Shown: piece after piece, positions 14,117 to 21,449 of the stretch | Layout: every line of letters begins with the position of its first letter | How positions within the stretch are numbered: the first letter of the stretch is position 1 | From: Bacillota bacterium | GTDB lineage: Bacteria; Bacillota_E; Sulfobacillia; Sulfobacillales; JAIMBI01 | Reading direction: 5' to 3' | Assembly: GCA_021828405.1 (NCBI GenBank) | Contig: JAKARZ010000034.1 | Location: forward strand, 1 to 21,719 | Length of the DNA stretch: 21,719 nt | Translations under genes and position numbers: made by a program | The notes under the pieces: model-generated | The model's database searches: none | The model's input: only the letters and a program-made list of their open reading frames with translations | Told to the model about the DNA's origin: nothing

Positions 14117-15130
14117 GTGGGGCGGTGGTCCTGGACACATGCGGTGATGGTGGCTGCGGCCGCTTGTTTGTGGGGATTGTCCGGCAGCGCAGCCGAGTGG
14201 CTGATGCAGGCGGATGGCGTGAGTCCCTTCTGGCTCACGACGGTGCGCATGGGCCTGACCGGGGTCGTGTTGCTCGGCGTGCTGCGCGCCCGGGCCGGCC
14301 CTCGCGCGTGGTGGGGGATTTGGCAGAGCCGCGCCGCCCTGCCGCGCTTTCTCTTCTTCAGCCTGGTGGGACTCACCGGCGTGCAGTTCACCTACCTGGC
14401 CGCGATTGCGGCCAGCAACGCCGCGACGGCCACGTTGCTGCAGTATCTGGCCCCGATCCTGCTGGTGGGCGTTGCGGCGCTGGCAGCGCGGATCCCCGTC
14501 ACTCCGTGGCAGGGTGCCCTGATGGCCGGTGCCGCCCTGGGCACCTGGCTCCTGGTGTCCGGCGGTCGCGGAACATCCCTCGTCGTCAGTCCTGCCGGAT
14601 TGGTGTGGGGACTCCTGGCGGCGGGGACGCTTGCGCTGTACACGTGGACGGCGCCCTCCTTGCTGCGGCAGCACGGGACCGTGGCGGTGATGGCGTGGAG
14701 CATGCTGGTGGGTGCTGCGGCTCTGTCGCTCATCCGCCCGCCCACGCTTGGGCCCCCGGCTTGGACATGGCCCGTCGTGGGGCTCGTGGCGGCAGTCGTC
14801 CTGGGCGGGACGCTCTTGGCCTTCGGGCTTTTCCTGGCCAGCCTCTCACACATCGCCCCCACGACCGCCGCCTGGCTGGCGGCGGTCGAACCCGTGGCGG
14901 CTGGACTGTCGGCCCACGTGTTCCTGCACGTGCCGCTAGACGCGATGCAGCTGGCGGGCGGCGCCATGGTGCTGGCAGCCGCCGGCCTGCTGGCCGGAGC
15001 GTCCCAGCGCGGACATGGAGACGCGCGGGTCGGAGACCCTATAATGGCGGCAGCGTACCCGACGGTCCCAGGGGAAGGAGCAACGGATGGCGGCACAACT
15101 CATGGCCCCCCAACTCAAGGCGCAAATTGA
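14117..15130 (+). CDS. EamA-family (DMT superfamily) transporter
   Basis: Drug/metabolite-type membrane permease with two EamA repeats; substrate unknown. I chose GTG 14117, with AAGGAGG six bases upstream; the longer upstream frame lacks coding character. The 337-aa protein shows about ten hydrophobic segments, starting with HAVMVAAAACLWGLSGSAAE. The signature first-repeat stretch FLFFSLVGLTGVQFTYLAAI is followed by ASNAATATLLQYLAPILLVG. The second repeat contains the SHIAPTTAAWLAAVEPVAAG motif typical of EamA proteins. The last 40 or so residues are hydrophilic, and their codons overlap the start of the next gene by 44 bases. Members export amino acids or other metabolites, but nothing here indicates which. 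Confidence 0.9.
   Translation: MGRWSWTHAVMVAAAACLWGLSGSAAEWLMQADGVSPFWLTTVRMGLTGVVLLGVLRARAGPRAWWGIWQSRAALPRFLFFSLVGLTGVQFTYLAAIAASNAATATLLQYLAPILLVGVAALAARIPVTPWQGALMAGAALGTWLLVSGGRGTSLVVSPAGLVWGLLAAGTLALYTWTAPSLLRQHGTVAVMAWSMLVGAAALSLIRPPTLGPPAWTWPVVGLVAAVVLGGTLLAFGLFLASLSHIAPTTAAWLAAVEPVAAGLSAHVFLHVPLDAMQLAGGAMVLAAAGLLAGASQRGHGDARVGDPIMAAAYPTVPGEGATDGGTTHGPPTQGAN
15016..15045 (+). promoter_or_regulatory. Internal promoter for the 15087 gene
   Basis: A perfect -10 box TATAAT at 15040-15045 follows a -35-like TGGAGA (15016-15021) with 18 bases between, all inside the 3' end of the EamA gene. Transcription would start near 15052, giving a leader of about 35 bases before the ATG at 15087. Confidence 0.55.
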
Positions 15131-15665
15131 CGACCACTACGTCCGGCAGGGTCCCCTGTTTGGCGCGGTGCCCGCTCACGTCCTCGATCTGGAACAGCAG
15201 CGGGATCTGGAGGACCGCGGATGGGCGGTGCGGGAATACCTCAACCAAACCGTGCTCACCGCCCCGCAAGCCACCGTACGGTGGGACCAGCATCTCTTCC
15301 GCTTTCGCGACGGCATTTTGCATCACGCAGCCCACCAATTGGCCGAAGGCGTCCCGGTGGCGGGCAACGCCCAAGCCATCGTGGACGAAGTGATCGACTC
15401 GGCGTGGGATGCCCGGCTGGACCACTTGCGCACCGTATGGGGGGCGTTCGCCTATGCGGCGCTGCGGGAGGGGGACCCGGCTCCGGGCGGTGACCCCGAG
15501 GCGATCACTCCCGCGTTCTTCGCCATGGAGGACCAGGAAACGTATTTCTTCTACACCCAGGCCATGGCGGACGCCGCCGTGGCCACACTGGCCGAAGTGG
15601 TGAAGCCCCCCGACCGGGGAGACGACTTATGGGCCATGCTGGCCGCCATCCACGACGCCCCCTGA
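15087..15665 (+). CDS. Hypothetical protein, 192 aa
   Basis: I do not recognise the family. The start ATG 15087 has GAAGGAG eight bases upstream, and a TATAAT box stands 42 bases before it, so the gene is very likely real. The protein is acidic, predicted mostly helical, with no signal peptide or membrane segment. It is rich in Trp, His, Asp and Tyr: RGWAVREYLNQTVL, VRWDQHLFRFRDGILHHAAH, DSAWDARLDHLRTVWGAFAY, EDQETYFFYTQAMADAAVA. Repeated His and acidic residues (RDGILHHAAH, ARLDHL) could suggest a metal-binding helical bundle, but this is speculation. It overlaps the EamA gene by 44 bases and the convergent GNAT gene by 39 bases. Confidence 0.8.
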   Translation: MAAQLMAPQLKAQIDDHYVRQGPLFGAVPAHVLDLEQQRDLEDRGWAVREYLNQTVLTAPQATVRWDQHLFRFRDGILHHAAHQLAEGVPVAGNAQAIVDEVIDSAWDARLDHLRTVWGAFAYAALREGDPAPGGDPEAITPAFFAMEDQETYFFYTQAMADAAVATLAEVVKPPDRGDDLWAMLAAIHDAP

Positions 15666-16172
15666 CGCCGCGGGCAGCCAATAAGCCATCAGCACCTCGT
15701 CCACCAGTGCGCCGCCCAGGCGGTACTGCCCGCGGCGCACGCCTTCCTCCACGAACCCCCTCCGCCGGTAGGCCGCGCGCGCGGCCATGTTGGTGGCAAA
15801 CACGGTGAGGCAAAGCTTTTCCACGCGCTGGGCTTCCGCCCACGCTTGGGCCGCGCTGAGGCAACGACTGAAAAGGCCCGCGCCCCGGTGGCTCTTGGCC
15901 ACCACCACAGCCAGCGTGGCCGTGTGCTGCGTCTTGGGCCACACGCCCCGCACCACCTCAAGCTCACCCACCACGCGCGGGCCGTCGCGCGCCACCCAAA
16001 TCTGATGGTGGGTGGGATCCCGCTGGGCAATCACCGCCGCCTGCTGCGCCACCGAGAAAAACAGCCGGTCTGGGACAATGAACTCCCCCTCCGCCGCCAC
16101 GTCCGCGGTGAGCTGGCACAGGCCCTGAGCGTCCGAAGGGATGGCGGGCCCGATTTCCACAACTTGGGGCAT
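15627..16172 (-). CDS. GNAT-family N-acetyltransferase
   Basis: Acetyl-CoA dependent acetyltransferase of the Gcn5 superfamily; substrate unknown. The 181-aa protein has the usual order: an N-terminal substrate-side region, DGPRVVGELEVVRG (strands 2-3), TATLAVVVAKSHRGAGLFSR containing the acetyl-CoA pyrophosphate loop (R-G-A-G), then CLTVFATNMAARAAYRRRGF with the C-terminal N..A...Y...GF motif and EEGVRRGQYRLGGALVDEVL. ATG 16172 has GGAGGAG about 12 bases upstream. It is convergent with the 192-aa hypothetical gene and their 3' ends overlap by 39 bases. The layout resembles RimJ/RimL-like or small-molecule GNATs, and no closer call is possible. Confidence 0.88.
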   Translation of the reverse strand: MPQVVEIGPAIPSDAQGLCQLTADVAAEGEFIVPDRLFFSVAQQAAVIAQRDPTHHQIWVARDGPRVVGELEVVRGVWPKTQHTATLAVVVAKSHRGAGLFSRCLSAAQAWAEAQRVEKLCLTVFATNMAARAAYRRRGFVEEGVRRGQYRLGGALVDEVLMAYWLPAASGGVVDGGQHGP

Positions 16173-16322
16173 TGGCTCTCATGCTCCTCCCGGTGCCGCA
16201 TCGATCTCGAATTCGGCGAACGCACCCGCAGTCCTGCAATCCGCCACCCATGAGCCGCGTGTGGTAGCGTGGTCCGGGAAGCCCGGGCGGCCGGCGGGCT
16301 TTCTCGAGAGGGAGTGCTGCGC

Positions 16323-16611
16323 GTGGCGGAGACGCGGCCGTTTCTGAAGTGCCCGGCGGGAAGTACCGCATCGCCGCCCGGCTCCGGCGCATCTTCCCGC
16401 GAGGCGGCGGCTGGTGGAGCCGTTCGTGGGATCGGCGGCGGTTTTCCTGAACACCGACCGCGCGGCCGCCTGCCTCAGCGACGTCAACCCTGACCTGATC
16501 AACCTGTATCGGCGGTCCATCAGTTGCGACGACCAGCGGCGGGGGGCGGTGCAGGAACTGCTGGCACTCTTCTTGCCGGCTCACGCCGCCGCTGGGGCAC
16601 CCAGCTCATGA
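16323..16611 (+). pseudogene. Fragment of a D12-class adenine-specific DNA methyltransferase (Dam-like)
   Basis: N-terminal part of a Dam/DpnIIA-type DNA N6-adenine methyltransferase, broken by two frameshifts. After a GTG (16323) preceded by GAGAGGGAG it reads ETRPFLKC in frame 1. The glycine-rich GGKYRIAARLRRIFP follows in a second frame, where a single lost G after AAGTG (about 16350) explains the shift from the family's FLKWPGGK. From about 16411 a third frame gives RLVEPFVGSAAVFLNT, LSDVNPDLINLYR and LLALF, the standard AdoMet-binding and following blocks. The DPPY catalytic motif and the rest (about 180 residues) are absent. So this is a non-functional remnant of a restriction-modification or orphan methylase gene, now followed by a different methyltransferase. 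Confidence 0.8.
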
Positions 16612-16735
16612 CGCTTCGGCGGCCCGCGGCGGGCTCGGACTTGCCCCGGCCCGCCAGCTCGCTTTTCAGCCTGCCTGGCCGCTGGATGGCCCTTGCCAGC
16701 GCGAAAGGAGACTCCCCTGGGACGGATACACCCCG

Positions 16736-17458
16736 ATGACCAGCTTTGGTCGCCACGAGTCCCTGCGCTACGATGCCGAGGACACCCGCGGGGACGAGGC
16801 CCAAACGGTCGCGTTCCTCGCTCAGTTGGCCGGCGGTCGGCATACCCTGGAGTTCGCCGTGGGCACAGGGCGAATCGCCCTGCCGTTGGCCGCGGCCGGC
16901 GTGTCGGTGGATGGCATCGACATGTCGCCTCACATGGTTGAACGCATGCGGGAAAAGCCGGGCGGCGATCGGCTTCCGGTGACCATGGGTGACATGTCGC
17001 GGGTCGGCACCGGACGCACTTAATGGCTCGTCTATCTGGTGTACAACACGATTGGCAACTTGCTGACCCAGGACGACCAGGTCCGTTGCTTCGAAAACGC
17101 CGCTCGCCATCTGACGGTGGACGGCGTCTTCGTCGTGGAATGCGCTGTGCCAACCGCGGCGGCACCCGTCGGCCGGCAGATGGTCGACGCTGAGCGGGTG
17201 GGCGTCGACGACGTGGTGCTTGACGTTTGTCGCTACGACCCCGTCTCGCAAGTCCTCGACGCGAGCCACGTGCGAATTGCTCCGGGTGGCATTACCCTCA
17301 CGCCCATCCGCGTGCGCCTCGCCGCCCCGCCGGAGTTTGATCTCATGGCCCGCCTGGCCGGCCTGCGACTTAAGCACCGGTGGGGAGGGTGGGGCAAAGA
17401 GCCGTTCACGGAACACAGCCAGCGGCACGTGAGCGTCTATGAGCGATCATCCGGGTAG
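16736..17458 (+). pseudogene. Class I SAM-dependent methyltransferase interrupted by one in-frame stop
   Basis: Small-molecule type SAM methyltransferase. The first part (from ATG 16736) has RYDAEDTRGDEAQTVAFLAQ, then motif I as LEFAVGTGRIALPLAAAG, VDGIDMSPHMVERMREKPGG and VTMGDMSRV. At 17021-17023 a TAA interrupts the frame. The same frame stays open for another 145 codons: WLVYLVYNTIGNLLTQDDQV, RCFENAARHLTVDGVFVVE, then ELDLMARLAGL-like sequence ending HVSVYERSSG. The two halves fit one 240-aa family member with the stop replacing about one residue, probably an aromatic one. No other lesion is seen. It could be a recent pseudogene, a sequencing error or, less likely, a readthrough gene. The ribosome binding site for the ATG is weak; AAGGAG lies about 25 bases upstream. 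Confidence 0.85.
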
Positions 17459-17590
17459 CGCCGAGCGGCCCGACCTGCCGACTCGGGCCCTCGCCACGTG
17501 CCGGCGCTTCTTGCCCAGCGCCGGACGCCGCGGAAGCGAAGCCAGGCCGGGTTCAAGCGCCGGCCTTCGAGGAGACGAGGATCGGGAGCC

Positions 17591-17612
17591 CCCGCCGCTG
17601 TGCAGCGGCGGG
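17591..17612. repeat. Strong GC-rich hairpin
   Basis: CCCGCCGCT-GTGC-AGCGGCGGG is a perfect 9-bp stem with a four-base loop, flanked by GAG/CTC that extends it. A smaller GCGGCG/CGCCGC hairpin follows at once. It lies 130 bases past the methyltransferase frame. No T-run is present, so it is not a standard terminator. It may be a mobile-element end or RNA scaffold remnant. Confidence 0.6.
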
Positions 17613-17613
17613 C

Positions 17614-17934
17614 TCAGCGGCGAAACCGCCGCCGGGTTCGCTGGTGCCACCGCCGGCGGGCTGCCGGGCGGTGCCCGAGGGCACGTGCGAACACCGGACG
17701 CGGCGTTCCGGCGTCCAGACGAGGTTTGACCCACCCATGGCGCAGCGGGCCGGGGCTGGTTTCCTCGATGTACAGCACCGACGTCATCGGGAGGCGAATT
17801 TTCAGCCGGGGCCGGGTGGCGCCGCGAAAGCTGCCGTCGGCCTCCACCCATCCATCGAGCAGACGAAGCTTCCGCGCGTAAAACACGCGCCGATCGCCGG
17901 TGCTCGAGCGGGCCACGATGCGATAGGGAAGCAC
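17614..17934 (-). CDS. Possible small protein of unknown function
   Basis: A 106-codon minus-strand frame from GTG 17934, with GGAGG four bases upstream. The first 55 or so residues look protein-like: VLPYRIVARSSTGDRRVFYA, RKLRLLDGWVEADGSF and RLKIRLPMTSVLYIEET, with alternating hydrophobic residues suggesting beta strands. After that the sequence becomes Arg/Pro-rich like a shadow frame, so the gene may be truncated or degenerate. No family recognised. The surrounding 17459-18238 stretch has no other credible gene. Confidence 0.3.
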   Translation of the reverse strand: MLPYRIVARSSTGDRRVFYARKLRLLDGWVEADGSFRGATRPRLKIRLPMTSVLYIEETSPGPLRHGWVKPRLDAGTPRPVFARALGHRPAARRRWHQRTRRRFRR

Positions 17935-18238
17935 CTCGCCTCCCACACCGCACCAGGGTGCCGCACTCACAGACCGAGCGTCTCGCGAAAGAGTGCGGGG
18001 GCGAAACCCCGCCGGGTGCGGCCCCGGCCGTTCATTGGGGCTCCACCGGGGGCCCACCAGCGCTTCGGGTCGCCCGGGATACGCGTGTTCTGCCCTCCGT
18101 CAGGAACTCGACACCCTCCGCAGCCATGCTGGCCATGCGCCACCTCCGCCGGTAGCGTGCCCCGAGGCTGCGCGGCCGACACACGAAGCGGCGTGGGGAT
18201 GCTGCCCCGCGCCGCCACAAGACTCCGGACCGCCCCTG
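17935..18238. other. Non-coding stretch downstream of sod
   Basis: No gene, repeat or clear regulatory signal is visible between the small frame ending upstream and the sod stop codon. The open frames here are rich in Arg, Pro and Gly with no recognisable motif. No intrinsic terminator for sod was found. Confidence 0.5.
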
Positions 18239-18838
18239 CTAAAGGTGGTACTTGGCCAGTCGCTCGTTGACCTCAGCCCAATCCACGTTTTTCATGAACG
18301 CTTCCAGGTAGGGGGCGCGCTTCACGCCATAGTCAATGCCGTAGGCGTGCTCGTACACATCCAAAATCAGCAGGGGGTACGCGCCCCACGGCACTCCCAC
18401 GTTGTGGGCATCCTGGCCGTAGTTGTGAAGCTTCTGGTCATCCAGGTCGTACGACAGCACCACCCAGCCCCGCACCGCGAGCCCAATGGCCTTGAACTCC
18501 GCCTCCCACTTCTCGTAGGAGCCAAAGTCGCGCTCGATCAGCTCCAGGGCTCGACCGTGCGCCTTGCCGCCTTTGCCGCCCAGGTTGTCGAAGTACCACT
18601 CGTGCAGTTTGGAGCCGTTCAGGGCAAAAATCTCTTCGGTCTTCAGACCGCGAAGATCGCTGTAGGTCTGGTTGGCGGCCGTGAGGTCCACGGACTCCAG
18701 CTTGGAGCGAATCTCGTTCAGCTTGGTCACGTAGCCCTTGTAGAGAATCCCGTAGTGCTGGTCCACCTCCGCCTGGCTGATGCCGTCCATCGACAGGCAC
18801 GCCTGCTTCAGTTCCCGAAAGTCCCGCTTGTCCGCCAT
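18239..18838 (-). CDS. Superoxide dismutase, Fe/Mn family
   Basis: Removes superoxide using one Fe or Mn ion, in the cytoplasm (no signal peptide seen). I chose ATG 18838, with GGAGGAGGG six bases upstream; the longer upstream frame is not protein-like. The 199-aa protein has all four metal ligands: His28 (DQHYGILYKGYV), His79 (SKLHEWYFDNLGG), Asp160 and His164 (LLILDVYEHAYGIDYG). Also present are FGSYEKWEAEFKAIG, RGWVVLSYD and the C-terminal MKNVDWAEVNERL. This HY..LYKGYV form is a recognised divergent branch of the family, so the metal cannot be told from sequence. It is transcribed divergently from hisC; a -10-like TATACT lies on the minus strand at 18905-18900. Confidence 0.93.
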   Translation of the reverse strand: MADKRDFRELKQACLSMDGISQAEVDQHYGILYKGYVTKLNEIRSKLESVDLTAANQTYSDLRGLKTEEIFALNGSKLHEWYFDNLGGKGGKAHGRALELIERDFGSYEKWEAEFKAIGLAVRGWVVLSYDLDDQKLHNYGQDAHNVGVPWGAYPLLILDVYEHAYGIDYGVKRAPYLEAFMKNVDWAEVNERLAKYHL

Positions 18839-18899
18839 ATGTTGCCCTCCTCCACTTCTGCTGCCCGGATCCCCCTTGGGGAACACCGACTCTGGTGTG

Positions 18900-18905
18900 A
18901 GTATA
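18900..18905 (-). promoter_or_regulatory. Candidate -10 box of sod
   Basis: TATACT on the minus strand, 62 bases before the sod ATG, matches the -10 consensus at five of six positions. The -35 region is weak (TGGCCA, 17 bases upstream). Confidence 0.4.
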
Positions 18906-19002
18906 TCCAGCGGCGCCCAGCTTGGCCAGGGTGCGTGCTGGCGGTGCTCGGCGCGCTCGCCAGGTGTCAGGTCCACTCCTTCTCGGCATTCCCACCATTG
19001 TT

Positions 19003-19011
19003 TGCTATGCT
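19003..19011 (+). promoter_or_regulatory. Extended -10 promoter element of hisC
   Basis: TGCTATGCT is an extended -10 element (TGn plus TATGCT) 50 bases before the hisC start. Extended -10 promoters often lack a clear -35 box, and none is seen. Confidence 0.45.
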
Positions 19012-19061
19012 GGGGAAAAGTGTCGGCGCGCCGGCGGGCGTGGCCAGAACGGAGGGCGATG

Positions 19062-20177
19062 ATGCCGCTGTTGGATCCCCGGCCGGACCTATGGAGGCTG
19101 CCGCGATACCAGCCCGGGCGGAGTGGGGAGGTGGATGCCGGAGCGCCCCCGGCATTGCTGGCGTCCAATGAGAGCGCCTGGGGCCCGTCCCCAGCCGCCA
19201 TCGACGCGGTCCGCGAGGCGGCATCGGCCGTCCACCGCTATCCGGACCCCGGGGGCGAGCAGCTCTCCCAGCGCTTGGCGGAGCGGTTCCGGCTCGATCC
19301 AGCCCAAATTTTGCTCGGTGACGGCGCGGACCAACTTATTCGGCTGCTGGCGCTCGCCTACGTGGCACCCGGTCAGACGGCCGTCATTCCCCGCCCGAGC
19401 TTTCAGGCATACAACTTGGCCATCACGGTGGCCGGCGGACTATCGGTGCCGGTAGCGCTGACCCCCGACGGGGCGGTCGACCCTCATCGGATGGTCCAGG
19501 CGGTATCTCAGGCGACCCGCCTGGTGTTTGTCTGCACGCCCAACAACCCCACCGGGCCGGCGATAGCGGCCGCCGAGGTGCGGGAGATGGTCGAGCGCCT
19601 GGAGCGCCGCCCCGTGCTGACGGTCGTGGACGAGGCATACCAGGAGTTTGTGGATCCGCTCGACACGCTCACCTCCGCGCTCGCGCTCGTGCGCGCCAAC
19701 CTGCCGGTGGTGGTGCTGCGCACCTTTTCCAAGGCGTACGGACTTGCGGGTCTGCGCATCGGGTGGGCCGCCGCCCCCAAGCCGGTGATCGACGTGCTGG
19801 CGACGGTGCGCGAGCCCTTCAGCGTCAATCGCGTCGCGCTCGCGGCGGCTGAAGCGGCGCTCGGCGACACGGCGCACCTGGAGCGGGTCGTGAACGCCAC
19901 GCGCCGCGCGCGCCGACGCTTCTTGGACCGGGTGGCCGAGAAGCGCCTCATCGGCTTTGACAGTCAGGCCAACTTTGTCACCGTGCGCGGTGGCACGGCG
20001 GGCCCGGAGTTGGCCGCCGCATTCGAGCGCGAGGGCGTCATGGTGCGCGCCACCGAGGCGTTTGGCCTGGCTCGCCACATTCGTGTGACCATGGGCACTG
20101 ACTCCGAGCTGGAGCGATTCTGGGCGGCCTGGGCCAGCGTGGACCACGCCCTGCCGTTTCCGCGCCGCTCGGCCTGA
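19062..20177 (+). CDS. hisC: Histidinol-phosphate aminotransferase
   Basis: Fold-type I PLP aminotransferase of histidine synthesis, converting imidazole acetol phosphate with glutamate to histidinol phosphate. Two adjacent in-frame ATGs (19059, 19062) follow GGAGGG; 19062 has the better spacing. The 371-aa protein shows LLASNESAWGPSP (substrate pocket), HRYPDPGG, LLGDGADQLIRLLALAYVAPGQ, CTPNNPTGP, VVDEAYQEFV, and the PLP-binding Lys about 224 in LRTFSKAYGLAGLRIGWAAA, then QANFVTVR and RHIRVTMGTDSELERFWAAW. These are the HisC motifs. It stands alone, not in a his operon, so a related role (CobD-like or aromatic aminotransferase) is possible but less likely. It is divergent from sod. Confidence 0.9.
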   Translation: MPLLDPRPDLWRLPRYQPGRSGEVDAGAPPALLASNESAWGPSPAAIDAVREAASAVHRYPDPGGEQLSQRLAERFRLDPAQILLGDGADQLIRLLALAYVAPGQTAVIPRPSFQAYNLAITVAGGLSVPVALTPDGAVDPHRMVQAVSQATRLVFVCTPNNPTGPAIAAAEVREMVERLERRPVLTVVDEAYQEFVDPLDTLTSALALVRANLPVVVLRTFSKAYGLAGLRIGWAAAPKPVIDVLATVREPFSVNRVALAAAEAALGDTAHLERVVNATRRARRRFLDRVAEKRLIGFDSQANFVTVRGGTAGPELAAAFEREGVMVRATEAFGLARHIRVTMGTDSELERFWAAWASVDHALPFPRRSA

Positions 20178-20214
20178 GACGGTCCCCCGTTCTGCGGTGC
20201 GGGCCCGGTTTGTG

Positions 20215-20220
20215 TATGCT
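20215..20220 (+). promoter_or_regulatory. Candidate -10 box for the 20308-21719 gene group
   Basis: TATGCT, the same -10 hexamer as upstream of hisC, stands 88 bases before the ATG at 20308. The leader between them is GC-rich and contains a GGCGAAAAGCC-type hairpin and CACTCGAGTG. No known riboswitch was recognised. Confidence 0.3.
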
Positions 20221-20307
20221 TAGGTGTAAGTGATCTGCTGGCGAAAAGCCGCCGCGCCACTCGAGTGAGGGGAGGGAGCCCTAGCCACCGGCTGGGGCGA
20301 CAAGCCA

Positions 20308-20781
20308 ATGAATCTGGTGAAAAGCGTGCGCACCACGGCCTACCTGCGGTCGTGGGGGTATGCGGTCGCGCGGCCCATCACCGCCCAGCAGGAGCAGAAG
20401 CTGCAGGCGCTCTTGGACCGCTACCACGAGGTACAGGCGCCGAATCGCGTGACCGAGCTGATGGTGGATGATGCCGTGCTGGGGAAGTCCGTGCCGTTCG
20501 GCGAACTGTCGGTGAGCGAGGCCAATCAGGTGTCGTCCCACCTCTTGGTCCGCCTGGCGCTGCACACCCACTTTCGGGATAGCCTCCCGGAGCCACCGCC
20601 GGACTTCGCGGGTGAGGTGTCGTGGCTGGCGGCCGATCGCCTTCTGATGGACCGCGTGATTTCCCGGGCCGGCTGGGATGTGGCCGAGTACTTCCTGCCT
20701 GCGCATCCCACGGCCGACGACCCGGTGAATCCGACGGCCCCGCCGCCACCGGCCGACGAGGCTAGCAGGTCTCCCGCGTAG
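20308..20781 (+). CDS. Hypothetical protein, 157 aa, ahead of a two-component system
   Basis: I do not recognise the family. The protein is mainly helical and soluble: SVRTTAYLRSWGYAVARPIT, AQQEQKLQALLDRYHEVQAP, SHLLVRLALHTHFRDSLPEP, WLAADRLLMDRVISRAGWDVA, followed by a Pro/Ala-rich disordered tail of about 25 residues. No signal peptide or membrane segment is visible. Its stop is one base before the response-regulator start, and a TATGCT box lies upstream, so it is probably the first gene of an operon with the two-component system. It may be regulated with, or modulate, that system, but nothing in the sequence shows how. Its ribosome binding site is weak (GGGGC). Confidence 0.75.
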   Translation: MNLVKSVRTTAYLRSWGYAVARPITAQQEQKLQALLDRYHEVQAPNRVTELMVDDAVLGKSVPFGELSVSEANQVSSHLLVRLALHTHFRDSLPEPPPDFAGEVSWLAADRLLMDRVISRAGWDVAEYFLPAHPTADDPVNPTAPPPPADEASRSPA

Positions 20782-20782
20782 C

Positions 20783-21448
20783 ATGGCCAGCCGGGTCATG
20801 GTCGTGGACGACGAGGAGAGCCTCCGCGACCTGCTGCGCATCGCGCTCGGGCGTGCGGGCTACGAGGCGGCCACGTTTGCCGACGGCGAGGAGGCGTTGG
20901 CGGCGCTGCCGACCTTTCGACCCGAAGCCGCGGTGATTGACGTCATGATGCCCCGCGTTGACGGCTTCGAACTGTGCCGACGCCTCCGCCAAGACCCCAA
21001 TATTTACATTTTGATGCTCACCGCTCGCGACACGGTGGAGGATCGGATCGCCGGACTGGACGGCGGCGCCGACGATTACCTCGTCAAGCCGTTCTCGGTG
21101 GAAGAACTTTTGGCCCGGCTTCGGGCCGGACTCCGCCGGGTGGACCCGGCGGCCGACTCGCTTGCGTTCGGCGAGCTCACGATGGACGACCCCGCCCACC
21201 GGGTGCACCTGCGCGACCGCGAGGTGCAACTCACCGCGCGCGAATACCAGCTCCTGCGCTACCTGCTGTTAAATCCCCACCGCGTGCTGACGCGCACGCA
21301 GATCTTGACGCACGTCTGGGGCCACGACTATGGGGCTGACGAAAATCTCGTCGAGGTGCACGTGTCTAGCCTGCGCGACAAGCTCCAGGACCGTGACAAA
21401 ACGCTGATCCAAACCGTCCGCGGCTTCGGGTATCGGTTGGGGAGCTAG
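20783..21448 (+). CDS. OmpR/PhoB-family response regulator
   Basis: Phosphorylation-controlled DNA-binding protein. The receiver domain (residues 1-120) has the acidic pair Asp9-Asp10 in VVDDEESLRDLL, the phospho-acceptor Asp53 in AVIDVMMPRVDGFELC, Thr80 in LMLTARD and Lys102 in YLVKPFSVEEL. The C-terminal winged helix-turn-helix (about 125-221) shows VQLTAREYQLLRYLLLNPHR, LTRTQILTHVWGHDY, ENLVEVHVSSLRDKL and TVRGFGYRLGS. All active-site residues are present and the 221-aa length is standard. The start lies one base after the preceding stop, and the histidine kinase gene starts one base after its own stop, so the three genes form an operon. Target genes are not indicated; KdpE, PhoP or MprA-like roles cannot be separated. 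Confidence 0.96.
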   Translation: MASRVMVVDDEESLRDLLRIALGRAGYEAATFADGEEALAALPTFRPEAAVIDVMMPRVDGFELCRRLRQDPNIYILMLTARDTVEDRIAGLDGGADDYLVKPFSVEELLARLRAGLRRVDPAADSLAFGELTMDDPAHRVHLRDREVQLTAREYQLLRYLLLNPHRVLTRTQILTHVWGHDYGADENLVEVHVSSLRDKLQDRDKTLIQTVRGFGYRLGS

Positions 21449-21449
21449 C

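Noticed and set aside
20220..20307. Possible riboswitch in the leader of the 20308 gene
   Set aside because: Small hairpins are present, but I could not match the conserved core of any riboswitch class I know.
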